A DNA stretch of 64,000 nt from Chrysomallon squamiferum (taxonomy: Eukaryota > Mollusca > Gastropoda > Neomphalida > Peltospiridae), in contig CM022673.1 of NCBI GenBank assembly GCA_012295275.1, positions 22,385,413-22,449,412 on the forward strand, written 5' to 3'. The notes under the pieces are model-generated. The model was given only the letters and a program-made list of their open reading frames with translations. It did no database searches and was not told where the DNA came from. Both the position numbers and the translations under genes were made by a program. Of this stretch, positions 43,401 through 57,654 are shown one piece after another. The stretch's first letter is position 1. Each line of letters begins with the position of its first letter.

Positions 43401-44072
43401 ATTGTGAGACCTGTTATCAGAATCTTAAAAAGTATTCTCCAAATTTAGTGAATTCAAGATAAACAAAAATTGTAATAGAACAATTAAACAATAAACCAGC
43501 CTGCTAAAGATAAATAAAAATTAGTAAAAACCTGCTAATATTATTAATCAGCTGAACAAGCTAAGATTTAAAATATGTAATCTGCCAATCCGAAGTATTA
43601 GGGTACAGCTCTGATTAAGGCAAATATCTGCCTGAAGAACAATTCCAGATTCTCATGTTTATTCTGGTTTTTAGGTCGACTCCTATTTGATCCCTCGCTA
43701 CATCCCCTAGAATTAGCTCTAATTCACAAAAGCACAATTATACTGTTATAATATGTTATTCATGACTTTGATAACAACTACATACCTTCATGATATTTCT
43801 CATTATTAATAAAAGATTCTTTGCTTCCAGATGATAACAGAAACGTAAAGGTTTATAAATTTATAAAGTTGTGACAAATCAATTTGTTAATTTACATCAT
43901 CATTATACGAAAATTATGTTATTAGTAAATAATTTATATTCTATCCTATCTTATCTTATTTATTTGTTTGTTTGTTTAAAATAAAACCTTAATTTTGTTT
44001 TATATGCTTTGCTTTCTAATATATTAAACTTTTGTTTTCTTAATTTGTCCGTTTTACGATTTCTTTAATTTT

Positions 44073-44104
<32 letters not shown>

Positions 44105-44150
44105 ATTATTATTAATTTTTTTTTAATGTTTTTTTTATTTATTTATTTTA

Positions 44151-44157
<7 letters not shown>

Positions 44158-44218
<61 letters not shown>
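44158..44218. repeat. (ATT)n microsatellite
   Basis: About 20 ATT units, preceded by a T-rich tract and shorter ATT runs from 44071. Confidence 0.95.
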
Positions 44219-44434
44219 TTTACATATTTTGGTTTCTGGACGGATTTTTCTTCAAACTCGAAAAATATCAATAAAAGTTATTTCAAGACATCTTGCCCAG
44301 TAGATCTATATCTAACTCATCTCCTGATATAAACAGGTTTTTTTCGAGAATTTATCTTCCAAAACGAATAAAATTGCAAGATTTAATTGCTAGTTATCCA
44401 CAGAAACAAAGCACAAATACAAATAATAATAATA

Positions 44435-44482
44435 AAAAATCTATCTATCTATCTATCTATCTATCTATATATATATATATAC
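44435..44482. repeat. (CTAT)n-(AT)n microsatellite
   Basis: About seven CTAT units pass into about eight AT units. Confidence 0.9.
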
Positions 44483-45537
44483 CACTAACTCTCTATCACG
44501 AGCACAGAAATTTAGGAAAGATGAAATTAAGCTGGAAAACAATACATTTATATAAATTTTTGTTTATTACTGTTTCCTCTGTGGAATTGCATTATTAAAT
44601 AGAAATCTGAATTTTATATAATATTACTTTGCATTTCAATCTGAAGTGTAAATTCAATTTTCACACTTGAGTATATCTTATTAAACTAGATCATGACAAA
44701 TTACATTGTGAAGCGTTTGATGTGTTTACAAATCGAAATTACAAAGATGATATATTCGGTGAAAAAATAATTATGTTTGTTAAATAATTCATTTATAAAT
44801 AAATAAAAAGCAAGATACATTTGTACTGTACATAATAAGTAATGGAACATTACATTTATACACACATAATGTGTTTAAGGAGCAGCTAATACCATTATTT
44901 ATAAATACAAATCAGAGGAGAAATTTAGAACTGTAAGCGTAAGTTGACCTTTTAAACGCCTGTTTGTCCTTAATTAAAAGTGAGTAAAGATCGGAAATAC
45001 TCAAGTCGGTACATCTTCATGAACAGCAACATCGAACTACTCCTATTGTAACTGGTGTCGCATCATTTGGGTGGGTTATGTCTATCTTAAATAGCCAAAA
45101 AATTTGAAAATGTACGAATTCATATATATTCTATTGTACGAAAGGAAGAAATTATTTCTACATCCTAAGGTTATTTTGGTACTTATTTATTCATATCTTT
45201 GTGCGATTCCAGAATAACACTATTATACTCTACATCTGATGAGCCAAACTGCAAATACAAAAGCATGGGGATACAGCTTCCTCTGTTTGAATTATACGTC
45301 ATTTCGAAAATAAACATTAGCGAACAGCGGTAACTCGAGTAGTTTATATAAAGAAATTTTCCAATAACCAATTACTTTGTGTTTATTCTTCTTAATCAAG
45401 CCATTCTCTCCTTCCGCACAGTGGAAGTAGCAGATGGATGAAGAAACACAATGAAGTAATGCAATAAGATGACGTACGGGATATTTTAAATTTGTTTATC
45501 AATAAGTGACGAAACAGCTTGCAGCAGAGATCTAACA

Positions 45538-45584
<47 letters not shown>

Positions 45585-45631
45585 GAATAATAATAATGAT
45601 GATGATGATGATGATGATAATGATTATGATG
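45538..45631. repeat. Compound microsatellite (AAT)n(GAT)n
   Basis: About 18 AAT units, then about 8 GAT units and a degenerate end. Confidence 0.95.
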
Positions 45632-46539
45632 ATAAAACAATATTTAAAAAACAAACTGCATTAAGAGCTTGCTAAGAAACAGCTAATATTTCACAGCGTT
45701 TAGTTTAGTCTTTATATCTTTCTCTTTATTAGCGGGTCTATTTCATCTTGACATATAAACAGGATTTCTTCCGTTGTTTCAAATCATGGAACCCCTCTAT
45801 TTTGTCTGAAGTAGCAAAGGTAAGAAAGATTTGTTAAAGTCATATTTATTCTCTTCAGCTGGATCCCAAAATGTAGATAGCTTGGGAAATTGAAAAACAT
45901 AGAACAAAATTTAGTATATTCCCTAAATATATAGGGAATGTTCCTTTTTAGTTTCCAGATCAAAGCAGACCTACTGAGTGGATGGGATTGTAAACTCTGT
46001 GTTATCAGTCTAATAGCAAATATTATTTAAAAAGTATTTCATACATTAATCGTGAAACTCTGGTTTTTATTGGAATCGTCAGAAAAAAAAGATTGATCGG
46101 CCAGTTCGTGGTTCTTCAAACAAGTGTATTCTGTTTCAGCCTATAAAAATATATTCAGAAACAAAAATTTTACCTTAAAAGATAAACATAAGATCATAAA
46201 TTAGTGAAAATATCAGTGTTCTTTTAACAAGTTTTTTTTATTATAATAGTGTATATAGAAAACTGTTGGAAGAAAATCTAGTTTTTAATCAAATTAATGC
46301 ATTTATTAATTCATTCATTTATATTCAATTACATTTGTCTGTGTATCTGTACAGGTCAGCACTACCACATATCAGAAATCAGTCTTTTTGTTTACTTTTT
46401 CTCAAATCGGCCATTTAGTGAGTAATCAGCTAACTGTTTCTAACTGTATCTCTTAACATAAAAATATCGTTGCTGTTGTAGTCGATACGGTGAACTTTTA
46501 ACGCACAATGGTATTATTTTACAAATGATCCATATTCCA
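45632..46539. other. AT-rich region, no gene seen
   Basis: No coding or structural feature was found on either strand. Confidence 0.5.
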
Positions 46540-46905
46540 GTTCTTGTAGCAGCCCGTGTTTCAGCCAAACCACTGATTCGTTCCGTTGATGGCTTCAGAA
46601 ATAACAAATTAAGCAAACTCCTATCACGAGCCTAACTGGTGATATGTTTAAAATACAGGCACCTCCAATCAATCTTCTCCAATCTGTTTCCAACACTGGA
46701 AAGCTACGGTAACAGATCGCGGCTGAGTGTTGGCGGATGGCTCTGCTTTCACACACACACACACACACAAACAGACGGCTAATTTATGAATGTGCTGCGT
46801 TGGATTTTATACAGTGTCTCAGAAGACAACAGTTTTGAGTTTGGTGAACGCAAGGCACCTCGGGATAGCTAAAACAAGTTCATTCAAGATTTAATGAGGA
46901 GGTAT
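46540..46905 (+). promoter_or_regulatory. Candidate regulatory island or non-coding first exon
   Basis: About 365 bp of complex sequence with a (CA)n tract at about 46752-46770. It ends in TTTAATGAGGAG/GTATGTTT, a good 5' splice site preceded by an ATG (ATG AGG AG). This fits the 3' end of a first exon on the plus strand, whose gene would extend beyond the window. There is no acceptor partner that I can identify. Confidence 0.22.
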
Positions 46906-48489
46906 GTTTTATTTTTTACTTTTTGTATTATTTGGTGTATTTTATTTATTTTTGTTAGATAGATTTTATTTCATTTGAATTAAAATGGTATTTTCAGATC
47001 ATTTAAATTTTGAAATTTTCCAATAAGTACGCTTTTTTGTTGTTGTATTTTTTATTTTTTATTTATTTATTTTGTTGTTTGTTTAAGGGAAAAAAAGTAA
47101 ATAAAAAAAAATAAAAAAGTAATCTGTAACTGTAAATTAGGCAACGTTATATTTTCCAACACTTTGTTCTTGCTGCTGTTGTGTTTGAATTTATTTCCTC
47201 ATCTAATACATTTCGGCATAAAACTGACCAGACACGTCTTACACTGCACAGTTTACGAGTTCACAAGAGGCATTAATCGGTCTGTTTCTTTATTTGGAAG
47301 ACAGTAGCCTACTAAATATCGGATAGACATATTGCAGTTGATACAATACTAATAATTATTGTTAAGTGAAAAATACTAAATCATTCTCTATTACTAAAAT
47401 GTATTAGAGGCTCTTTATATTAATATTCATGAAAGTATTGTATAATTTATTTATTTTATTTTATTAACGTTGAAGGAATTGTGAGAGCTGTTATAGATGG
47501 AAAAGCGGCGGTAATAATAATTATAATTATTAACTCTATTTATTTCTGTTATTTACTTGACGATGACAAAGGATTGCATAGATAATTTAATATTTTTCTT
47601 TTAACGAGAGAGAGAGAAGCTAGAGAGAGAAAAAGCAACGTTTTCTAAGTACAAGTATTTTTGTTACTGTGGTTGTTGGCTGTACTATTCATACTGTAGT
47701 ACTGGTTGTGGAATTGTCATTACTGTTATTATTTTCGTTTTCATCTTCTATCGTTGTTATTTGCTTTCTGCTTCTAGAACATTTGCTGTTTCCACTGCCG
47801 CAACTGTAACCACTTGTACTACATTTCTACCATTTCTAGCATACGACTCTCTTTTCTGTTCTAATGAAAAGCAGGGAGTAAGACAGAATGTGTTCACAAC
47901 TGTCCTTGGCCATTCATAATGTTAGAATGTAGACTGACTGGACTTTGACATCTTACTCCTTGCATCTTAATTACTGTTATTTTTAACATGCAAATTCAGA
48001 AAGATTTTTGTTATTAGTATACTGAATATGAAAAACAAGAACAGTATTAAAAACAAAGAAAAACCTAAACAACACCAGTTCTCATATTATAATATGATGT
48101 GTCGAACCACAACCTAAAGCTCTTGTTTTGTTCTACTAATTAAGATTCAAACTACCAGACTAAATATTAATTTTAAAATATATTTTGGCTCTAAAAGTAG
48201 AGATAAAAAAAATAAAAATTAAAAAAATTAAAAAATTAAAAAATTAAAATTAAAAATAAATAAAAATCCTGATTTATCTCTGTAATATAAAAATAATTAT
48301 GACAATAATTATGAATAATGGATAAAACTGACCTTTGATCTTATGTTATAAATTACAACTCTACTAATTTATAATTTTTTAATATAGCATGCCAATCATA
48401 AAAAATAAAAAATAAATAAAAAATAAAAAACATGTATCCTCATAGAGAGAATGTGATTTTGGGATAATTAAAAAAAAAAATCACAAGAA

Positions 48490-48765
48490 ACCATTTCATG
48501 TCAGTTTAACTTTAAAAATAACCAATCCTCTACGTGTTAATAAACTCTGAAGAATTACGGAGCAACTCTGACATAAAGCTGTGAACTGCAGTATTTCTGA
48601 CCCAGGCCTAACGCTGATGTCTGTGGTATTCATGATCCAGAATGGTTCATGTAAGCCGAATTCAATATCCGCTAAACCTCGACAAATCTGCGTGGGCTTT
48701 ACTTTTCCAGTTCGTTTACACAACTGCTTACTCGGCAGCCTCGCCATAACCCACATTATTATTTT
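48490..48765. other. Candidate conserved non-coding island
   Basis: About 270 bp of complex sequence that happens to be open on both strands for 70-86 codons but shows no recognisable domain or codon bias. Flanking DNA is simple A/T. Coding function is not supported; a regulatory element is possible. Confidence 0.25.
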
Positions 48766-49012
48766 AAATAATAGAAATAAAGTAAGAATTAATTATTGAG
48801 TTATACTTCAGCTTACTTAAACTTTTTTTTTTATCCCATATTTGAATGATATTGAGTATCGATGTGTGCACAAATCTGTGTGTGTCTGTACATTTATGAA
48901 ATGAAGCAATACAAATAAAAATCACTGAGATAACAGAGAGAGAGCCAAAATATGCCGCAGTACTGAGTTATATTTCATAAACAAATTTTTTGAAGAATGT
49001 ACTATACTGGTA

Positions 49013-49020
<8 letters not shown>

Positions 49021-49050
<30 letters not shown>
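49021..49050. repeat. (ATT)n microsatellite
   Basis: About ten ATT units. Confidence 0.9.
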
Positions 49051-49051
<1 letters not shown>

Positions 49052-49495
49052 TAATATTCTGTCAAGTTTAAGTACAATACTAGTTCGGATCAAAATCCTT
49101 AGTAACTCACATAGCGGCATAACGTTTATATAGTCTAAAATAACAAAGCTAGAATTCTATTTTAAAACAAAGTAACTCAAATATAAATGATCATTTCTGG
49201 CCATAAACATAAGGAAAGGAGGAGGGAGAAGCATGTAGTCTCTGATATGTAAAATAAGGTTGATGGCAGAACGCTGAACGGAAAAAATTCATAGCGATTT
49301 GACTAGTTATTATAATGCAATGAGAATATTTACTTTGTATAATTTTTTTTAAATAAAACTCTCTGAATTTAGATAAAAATTAACATGTTCCTTATGCACA
49401 GTTCCTATCAGTTTGATGCTATTTCAACAAAAGATCCATCATGAATAGAATGTTTTAGTCAAGTCAAATGGTCTTTATAAAATTAACTTCAAGAT

Positions 49496-49510
49496 ACATA
49501 TCCTAAAGTG

Positions 49511-49590
<80 letters not shown>

Positions 49591-50344
49591 GTGAGGTTCA
49601 AGAGGCCGAAAACCGGTAACTCTGCAATTACGAAGCAACCTTAATATTTTTGCTTAATGAAGACCATCTATCTCACTCATTTAACGCTCGTGTAACAAAC
49701 AACATGATATTATTTTTAATATGAGAGGAGTCATCTTCAATACAGATAGAGCCAGTAGGTACCAGTTAAGCTGATGTCTGGAACGAAATAATACATAGGT
49801 TCGTGTGTTGAAATAGAGATAATAATGAAGTTAGTTCCGCTTTTGATAGTGAAAAAATAATTTCGTCTTGACTTGTTTTGCGTTAAGATGTGGGATCTCC
49901 ACCATCATGGTGAAAAATGAGTATCTACATCTGTACTTCTACTAGATCGCTGTACTCGGAAAGACATATCTGAAATACTCAGTTTAAGTATACATTAATG
50001 TATTCAGGAAATAAAAAGATTTGCTTAATGCAAGAAATAATTCTGAATGCAATTTCAAAATTATTTTTAATCAAACTCTAAGAGGTGTTTTTAATTTATC
50101 TGTCAGATAACACATCATTTTATTAACCCAAACAAGATGGACAGTGAAATTAATAGGATTCTGAAGTAAACAGAACAAGGTATGATTGTTAAATTATCCA
50201 CATCCCATTAGTTATTACCTGGATGTTTGTTATAGAACAGACAATTATTATAAAATGGTTTAAACTCGAACAGGAAAAGAAATAATATGGATCGTGTCAT
50301 AAACACACACACGCATACACCAGACAAAAAGACAGTGATATATG

Positions 50345-50420
<76 letters not shown>
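49496..50420 (+). repeat. Arm 1 of a large inverted duplication, bordered by (CT)n and (GA)n
   Basis: From ACATATCCTAAAGTGACC at 49496 through (CT)n at 49513-49588, about 760 bp of unique sequence and (GA)n at 50349-50418. The reverse complement occurs at 55339-56307. The central ~700 bp differ at only a few positions, while the last ~90 bp before the GA array are clearly more diverged. Arm 1 has an extra 11-bp segment (GCTCGTGTAAC, near 49687) that arm 2 lacks; the segment lies between short AAC direct repeats. Confidence 0.93.
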
Positions 50421-50422
<2 letters not shown>

Positions 50423-51650
50423 ATGTATTGTTACTGATGTTAACGTGTTTTGTTAATTACTATATAGCTGCTTATTATCACCGCTGATGATGTTTATGTT
50501 GCCGTTGCTGTTCTGTTTCTGATATGAAGTGTTTGTTCAATGCACACATAAAATTGTTAACACATGATAATATACATATACAAATAAATCTTCTGCCCAG
50601 TTAACATGTGAAAAATTCGTATATTCTGATTTATCCGTAGTAACTATATCTTACTATAAATTTGAAACATGTAAATACGGTTCTCTGTGATTCCACACAA
50701 TATTTGAATAGCTGAAAACGCAGTATAATTATTAAAACAAAATTCGACTTCCGAAGGCACAGGAGTTAGATTATGTTATTTCTTGTTTCGAATAAGAAAG
50801 TGCAAAAAGTTATCTGACTAGGATCTCTTAACTGAATTTAGAAATATTAAAATAAACTTGAGATCTGCACCAAGATTCTTCATGTGAAAAGAAAAGAAAT
50901 CCACTAAAAATGACTATCGATATCTTGGTTAAGGCGTCAGGGCTATAATAATTACTGGAAACGAACCTATTTCCGGTCGTCTACGAAGCTATAATCTTGG
51001 AATTGCTATTTAGATTATTTTTTTCTTTCTATCGCAGTTACAGAGTTTATCACAAATTCGTACTTTGTTTCGACTGAATTAGTTAGTAAAAGGAGTCGTC
51101 TAAAGTGTCCTTCTGTTGGAAAACAACTCTCTGTTTTCATATGTGAATTCTCTTACAACACAAAAATGTGTATATGCTTGTAAACTCATATATCTACATG
51201 TAAGTTGGTATATTTATTATATAAATTTGTGTAATTAAGATAGATAGTTTGTGATTCTGAATTTGTAATTATGTATGTATGTACGTATGTGTATATATTA
51301 TTTGTGTGTGTTATATATATTATATATATGTTGTGTTTGTGTGTATGAATGTCTGTCTTCTTAAAGATAATATAATACTATGTAGATTTCTTTGTGTGTG
51401 TATATTTTATATTCGTTAGTTAGTATCGACGTGTGTATATGATTTTATAAATTACTTCCAAATTCTTCGAATTTTAAATCGTAAAAATTAAAATTCTAAA
51501 TATTAAAATAAAAATAATGATACAGAAACAGTAAATACTTGAATGTTACAATGATGTGGAAATTTTAAAAGAAATATACAAGTTACTGTGAGAGTTGGAC
51601 ATGTCCTTTTCCTGGATTTATACGATCTTAATGATAGTCAAAGATGACAT
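50421..51650. other. AT-rich region, no gene seen
   Basis: The stretch begins the ~4.9 kb spacer between the two inverted arms. Only short TATATA and TGTG tracts occur (51230-51410). Confidence 0.5.
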
Positions 51651-52550
51651 TAAGAAATTTAATAATAACTTTATCTGTACTTCGAAATGTTAAGACGCCT
51701 TGTTGACGCCAAGCATGAGTTCAGATAGATTCAATGCGCTCTTAATTTTTCCGTCATTAGCTACCATCCGTCATATATTCTTCTATTCAGTTTTCCATCA
51801 ACGTTAGGTCTTGGTAATGATGAAGTAACTGTAGACTTGATGAAGTAGACCGGCATAATAATGTCATTCAAACAGTCACAGTCAGTTAGAACGCGAATAA
51901 GAAACAAGTTATTGCCTAATGCTTAGCAACTGTCATCACAGCTGTCTGAAGAAATATTAGTTTCATAATATGTTTCTTCCGTGCGCATTTACGTTCAAAG
52001 CAAGTGTAAATTGTTATTGAAATGTTGCAGACTGAATGTGCCGCAAAGTCAGTGACTTGTTTGTGAATTCCCTGTGTCAAATGAAGATTCGGCTACTCCA
52101 AGTCCGGCGATTTATGAGCTGACGCTTCAGTAATTTCTGAGAACATTCGCCAAAAAAGTCTCATTTGGAACAATTGGCCATGATAGCAGTAAAGCACTCA
52201 CAACAAAGTCTCAATTTCCTGACCGCGCTACGCTGTCAAGTGCACTTTTGAAGTAAATCGTTGCCCAATTTCATAGCAATTCCCTCCTCTTAATGCCCTT
52301 GTTAAAATCGTCGATTGCAAATTTTCCTTCGATCTGCAATTCAATTAAAGCCTTGCACCCTGATGACTGAGCCGCTCTGAACGGGTCTGCGACTGATTGA
52401 ACGTTTCCTGGGCAGATCTGCCCGATGAATCGAAGGCTAATCAGAACCGAAAATAGCACCATTAATGTTTTTGTCCCGGCACCTCTTTTCACCTCCCGAC
52501 ATTCCCGAGTGTTTGTCTGAATAAAATGGCATCATCCGATATTTTCGCAA
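51650..52550. other. Largest candidate conserved non-coding island
   Basis: About 900 bp of complex, GC-richer sequence with frequent stops in all frames. It contains a perfect 14-bp palindrome GGGCAGATCTGCCC at 52410-52423, TTAATT and TAATCA homeodomain-like sites and CAGCTG near 51939. It stands out strongly from the surrounding microsatellite-rich DNA. It lies in the spacer of the large inverted duplication. No gene is recognised; a 73-codon minus-strand frame at 52271-52492 has no known domain. Confidence 0.35.
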
Positions 52551-53014
52551 AACAGTAGTAATAATAGTAGTAGTAGTAGTAATTGTATAAGTAACGGCTG
52601 CAATTGTAAGAACAGTCTTAATAATAACAATAACAACAACAATAATAACCTTTATTTCCCCCCCAGAATGATACCGTAAGACAAATTAGATTCTATAAAG
52701 ATTTCAAATTATTAACATGTATACTTCTAAAGACTTTATACTATTCCCTCAAGCCCATTATATAACCCGGAAAAAAACCCTGAATGGATGCAGGTCTATG
52801 ATATTCTGACTTTTGAAATACTGTGTCTGCAAGAGGACAAATACTTCTGCATGAACCAAGTTTCCATAGCAACAAATCACCAGTTATATTGTTAGAACCT
52901 TATGCAATAAGCAGACACAAATCTTTTTTTTTCTTTTTTTTATCGTCGATTTGTCTGTAGTTATAACAGAGAAAGAAAGATGACTACTGCTGAGTGTTTT
53001 TGGTTTTTTTTAAG

Positions 53015-53020
<6 letters not shown>

Positions 53021-53056
<36 letters not shown>
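53021..53056. repeat. (ATT)n microsatellite
   Basis: About eleven ATT units with one AGT interruption. Confidence 0.9.
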
Positions 53057-53057
<1 letters not shown>

Positions 53058-53929
53058 CAATTTCCATCTTCTTTTTCTTTTTTAAAAAACTGGTTGTTCC
53101 AGTAAGGCAGAACAAACGATCACAGATAAATGACTTGTGTAAAGGAAGTGCATTATCACTATTGTGATATCACTCTAATGATGTTTCATTTCTTTTCTCC
53201 TTTAAAAGAAAGAAAAAGATTTGGATATTTATGTGTATTTATTCTCTGCTAAATCGTTGTTGTTGTTTTTAAAGTTGTAGCTATACGGTGTCTTGATACC
53301 GCCGGTCCTACTAAAGTTAATACATAATGTATTAACAGTATTTTAAAATAGACTTGGTCAGACAACTCGCCTAATAAATTGTCTACTAGGATATAGAACT
53401 TTTAAGTGTAATAAACGTAGGCACTTTTTAACTGGTTGATTAGTTGATCGGTTACAAAAATTATTTCATTTCATGACCAGTTTTCCGTGCTGGAACATTT
53501 TAAACCTGATTTAACAAAAATATTAGGCAAATAAATAAAAATTAAACAGGGTTTTAAAATTAAACCACTATATCAAACTTTATTTACTTATTTATTATTA
53601 TTATTATTAAATATTTTTATAATTTTTGTATTTCCTTAAAATCACAGTCAACTAAAACTACATAGTCCGAACCACTATCTCATAAAACTGATGATCAATC
53701 TCGCTGGCTCTCCATGTACATCTCCCGGGGCATAACCTCAAATGTTTGCCTAACTCTCCACCGAAACCGCATTACAAGAAATATATTTTACGAAAACTCA
53801 TATGTCACACATATATGCGTAGCAATCTAATTCAGTAATGCGGTCCGGATTCGTTAGATTCTTTGCTTTGTTTACTGATTCCGTGTGTTATTTCTTATAC
53901 CATCAGTTAAGTGGAAAGAGTAAGTTTCA

Positions 53930-54130
53930 TGTTTCATTGGCATGCTTAATAAATATAATATGGGATCAGCAGTGTTGACTTCCTCATGAATTCGGCGGCC
54001 ACTAATTGTCCGTTTTAATGGAATTTCACCAACACCCATAGCGCGGTGTTGACTTTCTAATTACAGTGCCCCTTGGATAATCAAGGGAAAATAACGACGA
54101 GCCAGTCATCACTTGTCTATTATAAATAAT
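53930..54130. other. Candidate conserved non-coding island
   Basis: About 200 bp including GAATTCGGCGGCCACTAATT and CTAATTACAGTGCCCCTTGG. It is rich in TAATT homeodomain-type sites and CpG relative to its surroundings. There is no open frame. Confidence 0.28.
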
Positions 54131-54693
54131 CATATTCTAACTGTGAGATGTCACTGAAAGAAATAATTATGTATTTTTAACATATAATTTTTTTTCTTTA
54201 ATAATTAGCATTATCTATAAAGCAAATAAATAAATTTCAACAAATTGAGGTGAATATAAAATTCGAAGACCGAATCCTTTAGGAATTATTCCTCTAACAT
54301 AATATTCATTATTTGTATTAAAATGTAAAGGGACAGCTGAAATTATTTTCATTATGGCCAGTTTATGAATTATCCTGAAAATAATGATAAAACCTTAATG
54401 AAAATGTACCTTAATCATCACTGTCCTGTAGTTAAAACATGATACCTATGACGTCTGAACGTCACGTGTTCACCAACAGACTTCTTAGCGAAATTGTTTT
54501 TATTATTATTAACTTTGAAAACCATTTATTTATTTATTTATAGTCATGTTTCTTTGTTAATTTATTATGTATAAAAAAAGTAATTTCAAAAATAAAATAT
54601 ATTTATGTTTCGTGTATGTTTGTGTCTATGGTTGGGTGGGTGTGAATAATTCCGCCTACAATTTTACATTAAAAAAAATGATGGGGAATAAGA

Positions 54694-54694
<1 letters not shown>

Positions 54695-54752
<58 letters not shown>
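54695..54752. repeat. (GT)n microsatellite
   Basis: About 29 GT units. Confidence 0.95.
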
Positions 54753-54755
<3 letters not shown>

Positions 54756-55029
54756 AGGACATTCAAGACAAACATTCTTATTCGTCATCACAAACGGGTA
54801 AATACATTAACTAAAAAATACGAGTTGATAAATATTAACTTGTTAATTCACACCAGATTACAAATATGTGTGTTATTTAATAACGTTAACTAATATATTA
54901 TTCTTTATTGTATATTGCAGGAACGTGAAAAAAGAGAGGAACTGTAAACACTATATTATATTAGTCTTTTGATGCGTATTTCTCTTTTATGTGGAACATG
55001 ATTCTTTGCGCTTGGGTAATTGATGTCTA

Positions 55030-55245
55030 TCGCTGCAGATAATAAGCTGACTAATACACACGTGGTAACACCGGCCTGGCACAGAGTGCTGTTGACTCAG
55101 CTTAAATGAACTTCTCCGCACGCTTGTATTTCCGAGGCAGAGTGTTCACCTGAGAAGAAATTATTAAATTCTTCTCCGTTCGCCAGCACAAAACTAATAT
55201 GGCTCATCAACTAGGATATCCCTAGCTATGTATGTACTTTCTTCA
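55030..55245. other. Candidate conserved non-coding island
   Basis: About 215 bp of complex sequence next to arm 2 of the inverted duplication, with CACGTGGTAACACC and CTGACTAATA elements. No coding frame. Confidence 0.22.
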
Positions 55246-55338
55246 GGAAAGTGTTTTGTTTCTTCGAAATGTATATAAAATAACTTTTTGCTGCAAATCT
55301 GTAAAATTAGTTAATAAAATCAGGCTAAGCAAATCCTG

Positions 55339-56307
<969 letters not shown>

Positions 56308-56449
56308 GTCTGAACATTACTGCAAACTAACAGCCTCTGCATATCTCTTTATCTCAGTGTCTGTCTCTTAGTGGCTCTAGATAAACAAACATATACATTA
56401 TCTTTATGTGTATCATCTATTATGTATGTTCATTTACTCATAGTTATTA

Positions 56450-56600
56450 CTGCTACTGCTGTTACCACGACTATTTTTATTATTACTACTATAACCATCA
56501 CTGCTACTAACACAAACACTAACACTAACACCTCTGTTACTCCTGCAACTGCTTCTACCACCACCCCTACTACTGCTACGACTACTACTACTAGCAGTAG
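56450..56600. repeat. Degenerate trinucleotide tract (ACT/ACC/ACA)
   Basis: Imperfect ACT, ACC, ACA and CTAACA units over about 150 bp. The Thr-rich and Ser-rich frames seen here are artefacts of the repeat. Confidence 0.75.
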
Positions 56601-57274
56601 TGTGGAGTAGCAGTCGTAGTAGCAGTTCTTTATCTTTACGTTTATTTAAAGACACAATATTGATATCAAATATTAATTAGGTTCAACCTTCACCTTCAAA
56701 TCTGACCTAAATGTAATCATGTTGTCCGATGCTTCCACTCAAACATTTGTTTAACGATTTCGGTTCTTCCAAATGCAACCGAAACATCACTTTTTTGACG
56801 TCTTGTCTAGTTTTATTAGAGTCGAAAGACACTTTAGCTAACAAGATGCCTCAGTGCATTCATTGATTAAATATTCATCTGAGAATGTAATTTCGTATTT
56901 GCGGTCTGAACATCTCAAATATCTATCTAAGTTAATTATCATCTTCATGAATATTATTTGAATAAATTTTTCAGGTTATGTTTAGTACTTCTAATACTTT
57001 TAACATCGCTGTAAAGAGATTAAATTAATTTATATTTATATCATAGTAAGTTATTCGTCTATATTTGAAGTATAGGTAAGCACATAATGGTTTTTACTGT
57101 CATATAAAACATTGGTTCATAAGGAAGTAAATATGAAGACAAATTTGTGGACAGTCGTTTAAAAGAGAATTTGAAAGTTTCTTAAATTAAAGTTATCTGT
57201 AAAACTAAAAGTATAATAAAATCAGCACATAGCGTCGTATGTTACTGAACTAGGAACGAGAGACTGCTTCATTC

Positions 57275-57510
57275 TACGTGTCTGCGTGTATTTGCGTGTC
57301 TTTGACTTTATGTGTGTGCGTCTTTGTATATATGTATCTGTGTGTGTGTCTCTGTGTGTACATCTTTGTATATATGTATCTGTGTACGTCTGTGTGTGTG
57401 CCTTTCCGTATGTGTGTCTGTGTGTGTCTCTATGTGTATGTGTCTGTGTGTATGTGTTTGTCATGTGTGTCTGTAATGTGTGTGTGTGTGTACGTATGTG
57501 TATTTGTGGG
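57275..57510. repeat. Degenerate TG-rich minisatellite
   Basis: Variable units of the type TGTGTGTCTCTGTGTGTACA and TTTGTATATATGTATCTGTG over about 230 bp. The Cys/Val-rich frames are artefacts of the repeat. Confidence 0.8.
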
Positions 57511-57558
57511 AAAAGAAATGCGAGAAAGAAAGGAAGAATGAAATGAGCAAAATCTCAA

Positions 57559-57564
<6 letters not shown>

Positions 57565-57651
<87 letters not shown>
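57565..57651. repeat. (GA)n microsatellite
   Basis: About 43 GA units, adjacent to the TG-rich minisatellite. Confidence 0.95.

Positions 57652-57654
<3 letters not shown>

Noticed and set aside
52271-52492. 73-codon minus-strand frame with a hydrophobic N-terminus
   Set aside because: No family recognised, and the surrounding island has stops in all frames; treated as a candidate non-coding element.
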